A stretch of DNA of 64,000 nucleotides from Nymphaea colorata (taxonomy: Eukaryota; Streptophyta; Magnoliopsida; Nymphaeales; Nymphaeaceae): contig NC_045138.2 of NCBI RefSeq assembly GCF_008831285.2, forward strand, positions 20,245,934 to 20,309,933, read 5' to 3'. Positions within the stretch are counted from its first letter, which is position 1; every line of letters begins with the position of its first letter. The notes beneath the pieces are model-generated. The model had not been told where the DNA came from, ran no database searches, and saw only the letters and a list, made by a program, of their open reading frames with translations. Position numbers and translations under genes: made by a program. This document shows, piece after piece, positions 35,520 to 46,767 of the stretch.

Positions 35520-37500
35520 CTATATATATATATATATATATACTTTGGGGAAACGTTTCCCTTTTGCTTTTTGGTTTTGTGTTTATTTTGAAGGTGTTAT
35601 TATGGATGTAAGTCAAATTCGTGGACCGCAAATTGCAAGTTTTTCAACATAATTGTTTTCTAGATTTGGTATAACTTTTCTTTCTTAGACAACCGATGAT
35701 ATGCTTGTGAACACGATTGTTCCGTCAACTATCAAACTGAAAAGTGAACGGTTGGTACCTGATATTGGATACTTCATTGAGGAGATGTTAAACCTAGAGG
35801 CGTTTGGTAATAGGTTCGCGGCATTATTTGGAACGTAGTGTTCCAGGAATGTATTCCAATTTTTTAGTGGCGAACAAAAATATTTATAGTCCATCTTCAC
35901 CACCGCTGAACCCAAATCTGACTTGGCCACAAAAGATGAGCCTTCGGACCACGTCCTTGAAAAGAACAACATAGTCAGTTTTCCCCTGGGACTGAAGTTA
36001 ATTAACTAAATGGATTTCGTCTCACCAACGTAAACAGATGGCCGATTGGATGCTGCAAAGTGACCTTGCAGCCAAAGGATTTTTATGCAACAATGAAGGA
36101 TTGATTATCAGATTAATACTCATCATGCATTTGTTACATGGAGATTTGAAAGAAACAGTTTACATTTGAAAGAAACAGTTTACATAAGGTGGCCTGAATG
36201 TGCCCAACAAAAATTAATCTGTAAGCTTAATAAATCTTTGCATGAATCGTTGGGATTCAAATCGTTCTGATTTTCCTATGGTAATGAAGTGAAATCTAAA
36301 ACTATGCAAATGGTAGATTATTGCAAGTGGTTACTGGAGACTAGTCGATCTACTCATCCATCGAAGCAAGACCTGATCAGAATTGCTTTTAATCTTGAGG
36401 ATGTTTCTGCAGAATCCTCAATGCCCTTATACGGATGTGGCAGTTAGGATCATAAGATATTTTTAAAAGCAAATCCGGCTCAAGGTATCTGATTCTCAAA
36501 CTTCCTCTATGCTCATCATTAGTGTGCCTTTCACAACTTAGACAGGCCAATATACCGAAAGACATAAAGTTTGTTAGAGGATATCATACCTTCTTCCTCC
36601 TTTATTGAAGCGTAAGTTGATCTACAGCAAATTGTGAAATAGTATATTGTAGTTACTTCAAGATCCAAATGCCAAAGTACCAAGTTCAGCTCACTTATTT
36701 TGTGATAAGGCTGTACAACAACAGACATACAGGCATTGATTACCACTTTGGTGGAAGAGAAAAATGAGCAGATATCAGATGAACACCCCCACCCGCCTCC
36801 TCGGCCCCTGAATTGATGCGACTTAGACGCTCTCATCCAGTACAGATACAGTCCTAATTGTTGTGTGAATACACCCACTCCAATTCAAAGATTAATTAGT
36901 GAATGAGTTGTCCATACCAAACCTACAATGTTCGATCCTAATATCAGCTCACAGATCTCACGAAATCACTTGGGAAAGAGCAGCTTAATATGCTTGCAGG
37001 CAAAATAGGCATCCAAGATCCATATGCTTCAGTTGGCAAATGAGCTTGCCATATATGGTTCTTGATATGATAAGGCAAAGGGATATTCTTGCATGTGATT
37101 GATCAGATTTCAGATTTTTTATTTATTTCACACCATTTACTTTGATATTTGGTATCTCCTGCATTCACTGAAGCAGGAGGTCCGTACAATGCCCTGTATA
37201 AATGTGTCTCAACGTTCCTTCGTTGTTGAACCACTCTTCTTCTCTGCTGCAAATTTCATGGTAGAGATGGCATAAAAGCTGTAATTGATGAAGCACAACG
37301 CCTGAACAATGAAAATGGCACAGGATGCATTTGATATTTCATTCGACCTCTCAACAATGGATGTTGATGAAGCATCCTGTTGCTTGACTATGCATACTTT
37401 GCGATGGACCTTGCAAGCAATGTTACTTATTTTTCTTTCCAGACACCATTTCTTCAAGCAGCCAAACATAATATTTACTATTTAAACCAATCCAGCAAAA
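34830..37500. other. Intergenic DNA
   Basis: No supported gene; the 3' UTR of CRTISO should lie at the right edge. It contains (CT)n-(AT)n at 35471-35541 and an exact 21-bp tandem repeat (TTTGAAAGAAACAGTTTACAT) at 36143-36184. A possible decayed transposon end, GGCGTTTGGTAATAGGTTCG, is at 35799. Short minus-strand frames at 35685-35972 and 36531-36878 show no domain and no splice logic. Confidence 0.4.
35471..35541. repeat. (CT)n-(AT)n compound microsatellite
   Basis: About 11 CT units followed by about 25 AT units with one interruption (ATCTAT). Confidence 0.95.
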
Positions 37501-40500
37501 TTAAGCCAACGTCCTGAACCACCGTAGTAGGCTAAGCAGGCCTGCATCCAGCACTGGAGATCTTTTCTCAAGTCCTAAGAATGAAAATGACAGAAAAGTG
37601 ATCATATCAGGCACGTTCATTTCCAGCTAAAAGATCCTATAGTGCTCTACAATCAGAAGCAACATGCTTGAACAAATTGATATTTTTGTTCTGGGTTACA
37701 AATCCACAATTAAGCAAAGGAAAGTAGCCCAAAATGCTTGTCAGCAAAAATCTTAATTACGATGATGCATGCAATCAATACCAAAAGCATACCAATGTCA
37801 GCAGCCACACGATGTGCGCACATTATCCCAGAAAATGCTACAGATATTACCCCTTGTCCAGGAAAGCAGCTATCTCCAACACAGTAAAGCCCTTCTACAG
37901 CCTACATTTTGAGGAAGCATAGGTTTCTCAAATTTTTGACAATGCAGTTGTCAACTGACAATATAAACCTAAAAATGGTCATGTTTTGCTCTTCTAGGTC
38001 ACCAAACTTACTGTCGTATTGAAAGGCATCCCCAACAGGCCTCTAGGAGTCCTCCGAGGCATTGGACCATAGGTGCCATCATCACGAGCCAGATACCTCC
38101 TATGTGTTTTTGGTGTGCCAATCTGCCATGCATGTGTATCATGTGATGTCATAGACAAATATAAATGTTAAAAGTTTGAGGAGAAAAAGGCAGTACTTTC
38201 TGATGTCATAATAATGCTTGCTGTTTGTCAGAACCATGTTTTACCAGCATGTTACTAAGATAAGGCACTAAGAAGCTTTTCATACAACGTCATCTTCAAT
38301 TAACCATTTGGAGAGAAGTCATATCTCTTGTTTTATCTGCTCTGTCTCTTTTCTTAATTCCATAGTAGTTGTTTATGTAACAAACAAACAAAAAGAACTG
38401 ACTAGAGAATGTCACAAAATGATCTGTGCATGTATGGCATCAACTGTGCACAAGTAGAGACATGTTCACATGATACATGTGCAAGAGAATAGGAGAAAGA
38501 GGCACCAATGGCTTGGACAAGAAAAAGATGTAGGTGATACGAGAAAGACAAGTCAACATTATTTGTCATTTGCAGCAGGAAGGATGAAGACAACGACCCA
38601 AGGAAGATGGGATAAGGCTCCTTGTAGGTGGAAGTTGTTTATAATCCTATCAACACTCAGAAATAAAATGATAGGATACAGTGGCTCAAGTAACTTTTCA
38701 ACCACAAGCAAGAGGCTAATGCCAGCTAGGAGAAACAAATCTATTACCTCTTTAAAAACTATGGATTGCTTTAGGCCTGGAAAGAGTTTATTTTCAAGTC
38801 GTCCAATGATTTTGTCTCCTATAACCTCCTTTTTTGCTTCATACTCAGTCGGTGAAAGGCCCTGGTCCAATTGAGATATTGTTATAATCAACACAAGAAA
38901 TATGGACACAGTCATTAAAGTAAGACAGTTTAAAAAACAGTTTATTTTAGCCACCAAAAAATTATATGAAACACCTTCCAGTCTTCTATAGAAGACGTGG
39001 TGAAGATATGAAGAATATGACACCCATCTGGGGCTAATGATGGATCAAGAACAGTTGGGATACTCAAAAATATGCTTCCATATGGCTCCTCCAAGTTGGT
39101 CCAGTCATCCTGCTAAGTCAGAATCAGATAGCTTTTAGAAATTTCCTTAGTTTTAGATTGTTTCAAAATTTTATGTTCTTGCATAACCAACAACATTTTA
39201 ATAACCTCGAGGATAAAGTTATGGCATTCTGTGCCCGGTGGCAAGACATCTGCCTTGACTCCCAAGTGAATGGACAGGAACGAAGGTGCCTTAACATAAA
39301 CCTTCTGGAAGTTTTGTTCTTCTTTTGGAAGATCAGTAGCTTTCAAAAGTTTCCCTGTACCAGGTCACAAGCAATATATAAACTTTCAGGACTGGTACCT
39401 CTAAAGATACATATGTTTAAAGAAGCTTTTGGAACATGGCAGGAAGAGAAAATGGTTCCATGACTATGTTCACAATTTTTTACTACTACATCATCTCATG
39501 CAAAATCTAGAAATGGAAAAGTTGAGATTCTTGAGATGGTTATAATGAGTACAGCTGTATGAAAGACCTTCCAATATGTTTGCCTTTCCATGAATCATCT
39601 TAGCATGATCAATAACATCTCTCTCTTTCTCTCTCTCTTGCTTATACATCACATTTTGGATCCAGTTTTTCAGATCCCTTTCCTTAGGATCCACAAACCA
39701 CGGATAACATGGATAAAGAAGATGGTGGTGGAACAGTCCCAGTTGGGATTATATATATATATACATATATAGCCAAATGTTCCTGGATGGCTAAAGATTT
39801 AAAAAGTGTGGCTAAATGTACCATAAAACGCTGCTAACAACACTATAAGCCTTTGCTATACCATAAACTATGGCTCCTGCTTCTATTGCATGGTATCTAG
39901 CCAACTGATTTCAATTCCTCTCTCTCATTCTCACTCTCACTCTCTTTCTCTCTGTATCTATATGTATATATGTATATATATATATAATTCTCTGATTCAT
40001 ACTTTTACAGAAATAAAGTAATCATTTTCTAGCCCATCATGTTTTGATGCATCAAGATTCAAGAGCTGCCGATTTTTTTAGCTTTGATTTTCCTTCTTAC
40101 ACATTAAAATAATGTGATTCGAAACATGTTATTTGCTCACTAAACTGTGTAGAACTGTAGATCACACCTATCAAATTATTATGAACACTTTTTCATTTAA
40201 TTGGATGATTTTAAGGCCAGGAATACCGAAGCACATCATCCAATCTCTGGGTATGTATATTGTGTGTATATATCTAAGTCTGTTATAGGGTTCAAACTCT
40301 GCATTCCCCTTCATTATGATAAACTGACCTAAAAAATTGCTTGAAAAATGCTACTATCACGAAAAATGCTACTATCACCTCTAAAGATGCAAAGAATGAA
40401 AATGAAATGAATATCAGGGTTAGGGATGTAAACAGCTCAGATTCAACTTGGATCCACTGTCACCCAATTTGACTTAATTGACCCTTTTTAATCAATGGAC

Positions 40501-43500
40501 TTTCACTTAGTATTCAGACATGAATTCCTGAAACCAAATCCAAATCCAACAAGGGTATGCTCCAAACACTACATGCACTCACATTGGATCTTTATTGGAT
40601 CCCATTTCAGATTCAGTCACCTAAAGCGTATCAAGTCCAAATCTGATTGGGACTCTGATCCATTCTGCTTTACCAAATCCAATTAAATGGTTCCAATTTC
40701 AGGATAGTACTTGGATCTTACCAACCAGTTGACATCCCTAATCAGGTTAAGCAGAGCTTCTGAATGTCAAGAAATAAACCTGACAAACCAATTCCTTTTA
40801 AGAATATGAAAGACATTTAAACGAACTAAAGGATATTAGCACATTTAAGTTCTAAAGTTACCAAAAGTGTCCCATCTAGTTGCATTTGATATTACTGTCT
40901 TAGCAAAGAACTTTCTCCCATCTGATAGATGGACTCCTACCTGCAATGAATAAAGAAATCTATTTTCAGTAACACATACTGCATGCCTCTCCTAATTCAT
41001 AGCTAAGTCGGAGAAACAAAAACTCACAGCTTTTCCATTATCAAGAATGACACTTGTTACGTTTGCTTTATATTGTATTTCACTGCCTTTGTCAACTAGA
41101 CCCTTAGCCAGTGCTTTTGCTATTTCCCCCACACCACCAACTGGATAGTTAATCCCTCCAAAGTGCCGATCGCATAAAACCTGTTGGCATATGAATACAG
41201 CATTCAGAAAAGAATAAATCAAAAACTTGCTTTAAGTGATGTTCAGAAGAAAAATAAAATTATTTAACAAATATTCCAAAGAATAGTTCTGAGTGCTAAC
41301 CATGCTTGCATTGATCATTGGTGTTTGCAGAGCATTGACAGTGCTCACTATGAAACACTGCAGGACATGTACAAGTTCCATTATCTTTACATTCAGTAAT
41401 TTCTTGTGCAAGTTGCAATCTTTACAGTAGACAACGTACTAATGAAAGCATCAAACCTCAACATCAATAAAAGACAATAACCGTGGATCCTTTATGAACT
41501 TTCGAGCTATATCTCCCGCATTCTGGGGCAAAAAATATGCTGAAAAAGCATCCAAACATACTTATTAGTTACTAATTGACAGCCCAATCCTTCGCTTTAT
41601 TGTTTATTAAGATGACCTGTCCACAATATAAAATAGTAAAATCAAATGATTGAAAATATTCAATTATAAAATTCATGCCACAAACTAAAGATCTCATTTT
41701 CTCAATGCAAGTCTTAAAATGTAAAGAATCAGACCACACATATACTATAATTACCAAGAGTTAAGCACTCAAAGGGCTTCTTAAAGAATTGTCCGAAAAG
41801 GTAAATTGGCTCCTCAAGTGATTTTAGCTCTAGGGAGTTCAGAGCATTGAAGATCTACAAATAAGATAAAGAATTGCTAAGTAATTGATTTTTAAGAAAA
41901 GAAATTTCAGCAACAGCATGTAACAAACCTTCCAGCATTCACCATAAAATTTGTTGATTCCTTCTTTTTCATGAGGAAAATGGTTTGTGAGTTCTGCAAT
42001 GAAGTCGCCAAACTCTCTATGTGCACGAACCGAGAGACCATCTGGTAAATGAAAATGCACAGTGGTCGGATCTGGTATTACCTGCAGTTTGCACCCAACA
42101 GCTTCCAGCGCTTGTGTAATTAGATTTAGGTTTCCCTGTGTCCATGTACATGATGAGAAGTTAGAAAGCAATTATTGCTTGGAAAAAACCATACATTCTT
42201 CACACCCTTCCTCCTGAGAAGGAAAATTCCATAATTTGGAAGTTGGAAGCAAAGAGTTTCTCTGCAAAGGGAGAACAACACAAACATGGAAAGAAGAAAA
42301 TAAGAGTACAGAGCACCCTAAAACTGATAGATTTTATGAGGACTGAATCAGTGAATTGTTTTTCTGTTTAATAAAATGAGATTTCCAACTTTTCAATCCT
42401 ATATGTTCCTACTGCTGCTTGCCTCAAGGCACGAACCATGAAAGGTATTAAAAACTAACAGCTTTGTTTGCCTCCTCCAATTTATTTATTGCCATTAACT
42501 CATCTAGACAATAGTGCAGTCTGACCATGTCCGCCCATCTGGATCAGTTTGAAGATCATTTTGGAAGTGATCAGCCACCACTAACTCGAGACTTAAAGTA
42601 AGTGAAGGCAAGGGGTAGGATTGTACAATGAGATGCAAAGAAATTTGTCCACTTCCTCAATTCGCCCCTTAGTTCGTCTTCTCAACGTGTTGCCATATAA
42701 CATGTTTATATAACTCAGGAAAATTTGATTTGAGAAACCATAGGCATAGTTACGGCAACACTGAAGAAACTCCGTGCTCTTAAACATTATTTAAGTAAAC
42801 ATGAGCGACCGAGTGGGTGAGTATGAGTGTGTAAGAGAGAGAGAGAGGTATCAATGCGATAAGATTGTTACTTTCCAACATATTTTGCTAAAATTTCACA
42901 TATTTAAAACCTCAAAATTTTCCCAGTTTTCCCCATTTAAAGATGTAAGCTTTTCATTCATCCAAGAAAAGTTCATCGAAGTATTCCCAATATTATACTT
43001 GTGACACTACCAGTATCGAAAGCTCTTTTACCAATCCAATATCCATTCTTCAAGTCTCGACAAGTAGTTTCCAACACACACTAAGAATTACTATCGCTAC
43101 TGAATACGCAATAGATGAATTATTGGTAAAATTCAGTGCCCAATCTGTAGCTGGATCAGCCACCACAAGTAAAAGAATGCATAAATTTGTCACGAATTCA
43201 GTTATTATGAAAATTGAATGACTAAATTCCACTTAAATTTCAGCAAATGATGAATGAAGAATCCATTCTTTTTTGCTCCAAAAACTGAAAGTAAAGAAAG
43301 ACCCGACAGTTATACCTTATCGCTAAAACCAAACATCACAGAAGACCCGACGTCGAACGTGTAGCCATCCCTCTGGTAATACCCCGAGCTCCCTCCCGGG
43401 ATTACGTACTTCTCCAGCACTAACACCTTAGCTCCCTTCACCGCTAGCTGCGTCGCGGCGACGAGGCCGCCGATTCCCGACCCGATTACGATGGCGTCGT

Positions 43501-43747
43501 ACTCTCCGTCCTTAACCCCCGACCCCACCGCAGGCGCCACAGCCTTTTCCCCGACGACGCTCAGTGCCTTCGATTCCACGTGAAGGCCCCTCCTCACCTT
43601 CCTCCAGAAGAACGCCTGTTTCCCATTTCTCTCGGTGACGGGTTGGCAGGTTAGGATTCCGGCGCCGGCTACCAAAGGGAGTTTTATCCCTAAATTTCGG
43701 CAAGACGGAAGGACGCCGGAGACGGAGGACGGGAGGGAATGGGACAT
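37501..43747 (-). CDS. CRTISO: Prolycopene (carotenoid) isomerase, plastid, 13 exons
   Basis: CRTISO converts poly-cis-lycopene (prolycopene) to all-trans-lycopene in plastids, using FAD. Exons on the minus strand are 43747-43316, 42135-41929, 41854-41755, 41539-41457, 41357-41301, 41180-41028, 40940-40862, 39354-39206, 39109-38975, 38861-38748, 38122-38012, 37901-37793 and 37574-37501. All introns are GT-AG and all phases agree, giving 600 residues, close to known CRTISO. Residues 1 to about 80 look like a transit peptide (Ser/Arg-rich, few acids). The FAD dinucleotide motif [10 protein letters not shown] is at about 87-96, followed by [19 protein letters not shown]. Later conserved blocks are [80 protein letters not shown] and the C terminus WFRTLA. 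Two in-frame upstream ATGs (43852, 43933) exist; 43747 gives the best transit peptide but the start is not certain. Confidence 0.93.
40421..40740. mobile_element. hAT-like MITE in intron 7 of CRTISO
   Basis: The element is 320 bp. It begins TAGGGATGTAAAC and ends GTTGACATCCCTA, an inverted pair with one mismatch over 13 bases. The flanks are 8-bp direct repeats ATCAGGGT (40413-40420) and ATCAGGTT (40741-40748), differing at one base. An 8-bp target duplication and TAGGG ends fit the hAT superfamily. It has no coding capacity. It lies in the 1.5-kb intron 39355-40861, whose splice sites are intact. Confidence 0.75.
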
Positions 43748-44984
43748 TTTTGGAATTACGAGCTCTGTAGAGGGACTGAGATAGAAAATGGAGGGAAGCG
43801 CTGGATGGGCTAAGGATGACGACGACAACCACAACAAAATGCCGTTAACCATCCCTCCTCCTACGGGTCGGATACGATTTTGATTGCATAAATTGTGATC
43901 CGGTCTAAAACAAAAAGCTATTTTGTTCATCAATTATAGTGTTTTAGCAGACTCAGAATCTGATTTTAGTTTCATTCTATGTTTTTCATCGTAAATGATC
44001 CCATTGAATGGCATTGCAAGGGGGTGAAAAGTTTGGAAGAAATTGTTTAACGTAACCAAAATTACAAATTTTCCTTTTATTTATATCATAGATAAAATAC
44101 TAACTATGCGAGTTCAAATTTATCTAGATGTTGCCGATGATTAAAAATTAAAAAACTGTTGTAGTATTATTAAAAACAGTTAACCCCAAAGCATTAGAGA
44201 TGGTTTAATTATGATGTAATAACAGTTTATAGTGTTTTGAGTAATAGTTTAAGGTACTTTCAGCAACTTATTTTAATTTTTAACTATCTATCATTCCCTA
44301 ATTCTTCATAGATTTAAATTTTAATTCGTTTGATGCAAGATGTTGTCAGATGGTCAAAAAATAAATATATTACACTAAAAACAGTTGTCATAAGAGCATT
44401 AGAGACATTAAATGATGCAGCATAATTGTTCATGGTGCACACTAGAGTACCCGGCCCGATAATATATCGGACCAGTTCAGGTCGGCTCGACGGAACTCGA
44501 TTCGATTCGATAAATTTTAATTATTATTTATATTTTATTACTAATATATATTTTATTATTAAAATATTTTTTATATTAAAAAATTTATTTTATATTTTTT
44601 TATTTTAACCGAACCTGCAGACCTACTAAATATGGGAACAGAACATCATTCCACTAGTCGATTGATGACGGGTTTCCAACGTGTTGGTGCACCTGTAATC
44701 CTGTACTACCTACGCTCATGGATCATAGCGTGAGAATCATATGCATGATAATGCTATCAAAATCGGGCTTTGGATCCAATCAAACAACTAATAAGTTTTA
44801 AATTTGATTGCTAAAGTTTATATTACAAATTTTGCCAGCCCATAATATAAAATCAAGATAAAAATAATTTAAAACAATAAGAAACATGGCACCATGAAAT
44901 CGACCCATATTAAATCAAATCGTCTTGCCAATCTGGATGACATTGGTTATATTAAATACAATTTAATATATAAGATGGTTATTA

Positions 44985-45536
44985 GAGGGGCATTTGATGT
45001 TTTTGAAATTTTGATTCAAAATGAAAATGCTAGAATCATAATTCCTTCTCAAACTAAAATGAAATCAAAATTCCAGGTCTCATTTTTTTTAATTCTGAAA
45101 ACAAAATGCCTTGTTTGTTTAATAGTTTCAATTTCTGAAAATTTGAGCATTTTTATTCTAAAATTCCATGATTCTGGGTATATTTGATTCACTTGGAATC
45201 AATAGACTCTTAGAACTATTGTTCTCATTTTTTAAAAATGAGAATTATGTTTATGAAACAAAAAATTTTAATCCTACAATTATAAGCTCGTGAAATTGTG
45301 ATTCCAAAATTCTCAAACTTTTTTTATCTCTCTTTGGGGCAGAAGGCATAATAGCTTTAATTAATGAATTCTACAATTTTAATTCCTTTTTCATCAAACG
45401 AGTTATTTTTCATTCTGGAATCAAATTTTCATAACTAAGCAAAATTGGAACTGTGATTTTCATGACAATTTCAATTTGATGTGAAATTTTGAACAATGAA
45501 AAAAATCAAAATTTCAAAGCATCAAACGCCCGGCCT
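44985..45536. mobile_element. Inverted-repeat element (MITE-like), ~550 bp
   Basis: The left end GGGGCATTTGATG...TTTGAAATTTTGATT and the reverse complement of the right end, GGGCGTTTGATGCTTTGAAATTTTGATT, match almost throughout about 28 bases. The interior is AT-rich with many GAATTGTGATT-like words in both orientations. A flanking target duplication could not be settled (TTATTAG left, TTATAG right). Confidence 0.6.
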
Positions 45537-46210
45537 TATAGTCACAAATGTTTCTTGGATTTAGGTAGTTTTGGTCCTTGTATCATATAGATCTCAAAGC
45601 AAAGTTCATGACCCGATCTTCTTCTAATGGGACTTGTTCACCCTGGATCCGGTCGATGAAAAATTATGTTTGAAAAGCCCAAAGTTGATCTCGTAAACCC
45701 AACTCCTTACCGAGTCCAATTTGAGGACCATGTAGCTCAAGTCCCAGATCCAAACTGGCTGACCCAAATCCAGATAACAAAATTACCCGGTGCAGGTCTG
45801 AAGCGGAGCAGATGGGATCCGGAGATATCGGGTAAGCTTGAACGCATCGGATTCAGAACCGTTTTGTCAGTATCATTTCATCTGCAACGCAGAGCCTAGA
45901 TGGGTTTATATTGTTTATTGCCTAAAATTCAATTTAAACTATTTTCCATTACTTTTAAAATATAAAAAATAAAAAATACCATAGTAAGTCACAATACATA
46001 TTTGGGTCGATATCATACCAACATCAAGTGTTTTCAAGAAGGTGTTTGATTAACTTTGGATTTAAAATCTCTGAATCCGATGTGTGACTTATGTGTTGTG
46101 CTTTTATTGATATGAAAAATATTGATAGATAGTTTAACAAACTAAAGATCTTTAATCCCACTTTAAGAACTACGTTTGAGATTTTTATTTTATTTTTTGG
46201 CTAACAAATT

Positions 46211-46233
46211 AGTTTATATATATATATATATAT
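46211..46233 (+). promoter_or_regulatory. TATA-rich run upstream of the OEP61-type gene
   Basis: A run of about 11 TA units lies 535 bases before the start codon and just upstream of a region that changes to CT-rich leader-like sequence. It could serve as a TATA box or simply be a microsatellite. Confidence 0.3.
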
Positions 46234-46767
46234 CGAGATCGGATATCGACAACGTTGGTCAAACGTGGATGTTGATGGAGAAGTGGAAATGGGGAGGAAG
46301 GAAGAAGAAGGAGAGGAAGAGCATCGTCGTTCTTGACTTCTTTTCTGGAGTTGCACTTCGTTTACCGGTCGTCCACGGTCCACCGATGGCCCCTCTTCTC
46401 TCTCTCTCCCCCTCATATAAAATGGGAAGAAAGAGAGAAGGATCCGCACCCACCCTCGCATAACCAAAAGGGAAGGAATCCCCATCCCCAACTCCTTCAC
46501 GTTTTCCTTTTTCCTCTTTCTCTTTCTTGTCTGTCTGTCTGTCTCTCGCTTTCGATCTCAACTGCGTAGTTGAGTTGGTTAGGATTGATTCATATTCTTC
46601 TCCATTATTGAATTACGAGAGACGCTGACTGAGTAAGGAGAGGAGAGGAGAAGAGGACCACCCACTCGATTGCTCTCTCTCTTTTTTCTCGTTTCAGAGA
46701 AAGGGAAGCAAGGAGAGGAGAAACAGGGAGGAACCGTTCTGTTGGGTGGTTTTGTGGGGAGGGCACG

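Larger units (their letters stand above)
43748..46767. other. Divergent intergenic region between CRTISO and the OEP61-type gene
   Basis: This 3-kb AT-rich region must hold both promoters. It contains a transposon-like element at 44985-45536 and decayed GC-richer stretches at 44446-44520 (GGCCCGATAATATATCGGACC) and 45600-45900. A TATATATATATA run is at 46211-46233, and a CT-rich probable leader at 46390-46700 precedes the OEP61-type start codon. No gene is supported. Confidence 0.5.

Noticed and set aside
38470..38874. A 134-residue plus-strand frame
   Set aside because: It is antisense to CRTISO exon 10 and neighbouring introns; the minus strand codes there.
43512..43832. A 106-residue minus-strand frame in another phase of CRTISO exon 1
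   Set aside because: It is an alternate-frame shadow of the GC-rich transit-peptide exon, whose true frame joins exon 2 in phase.
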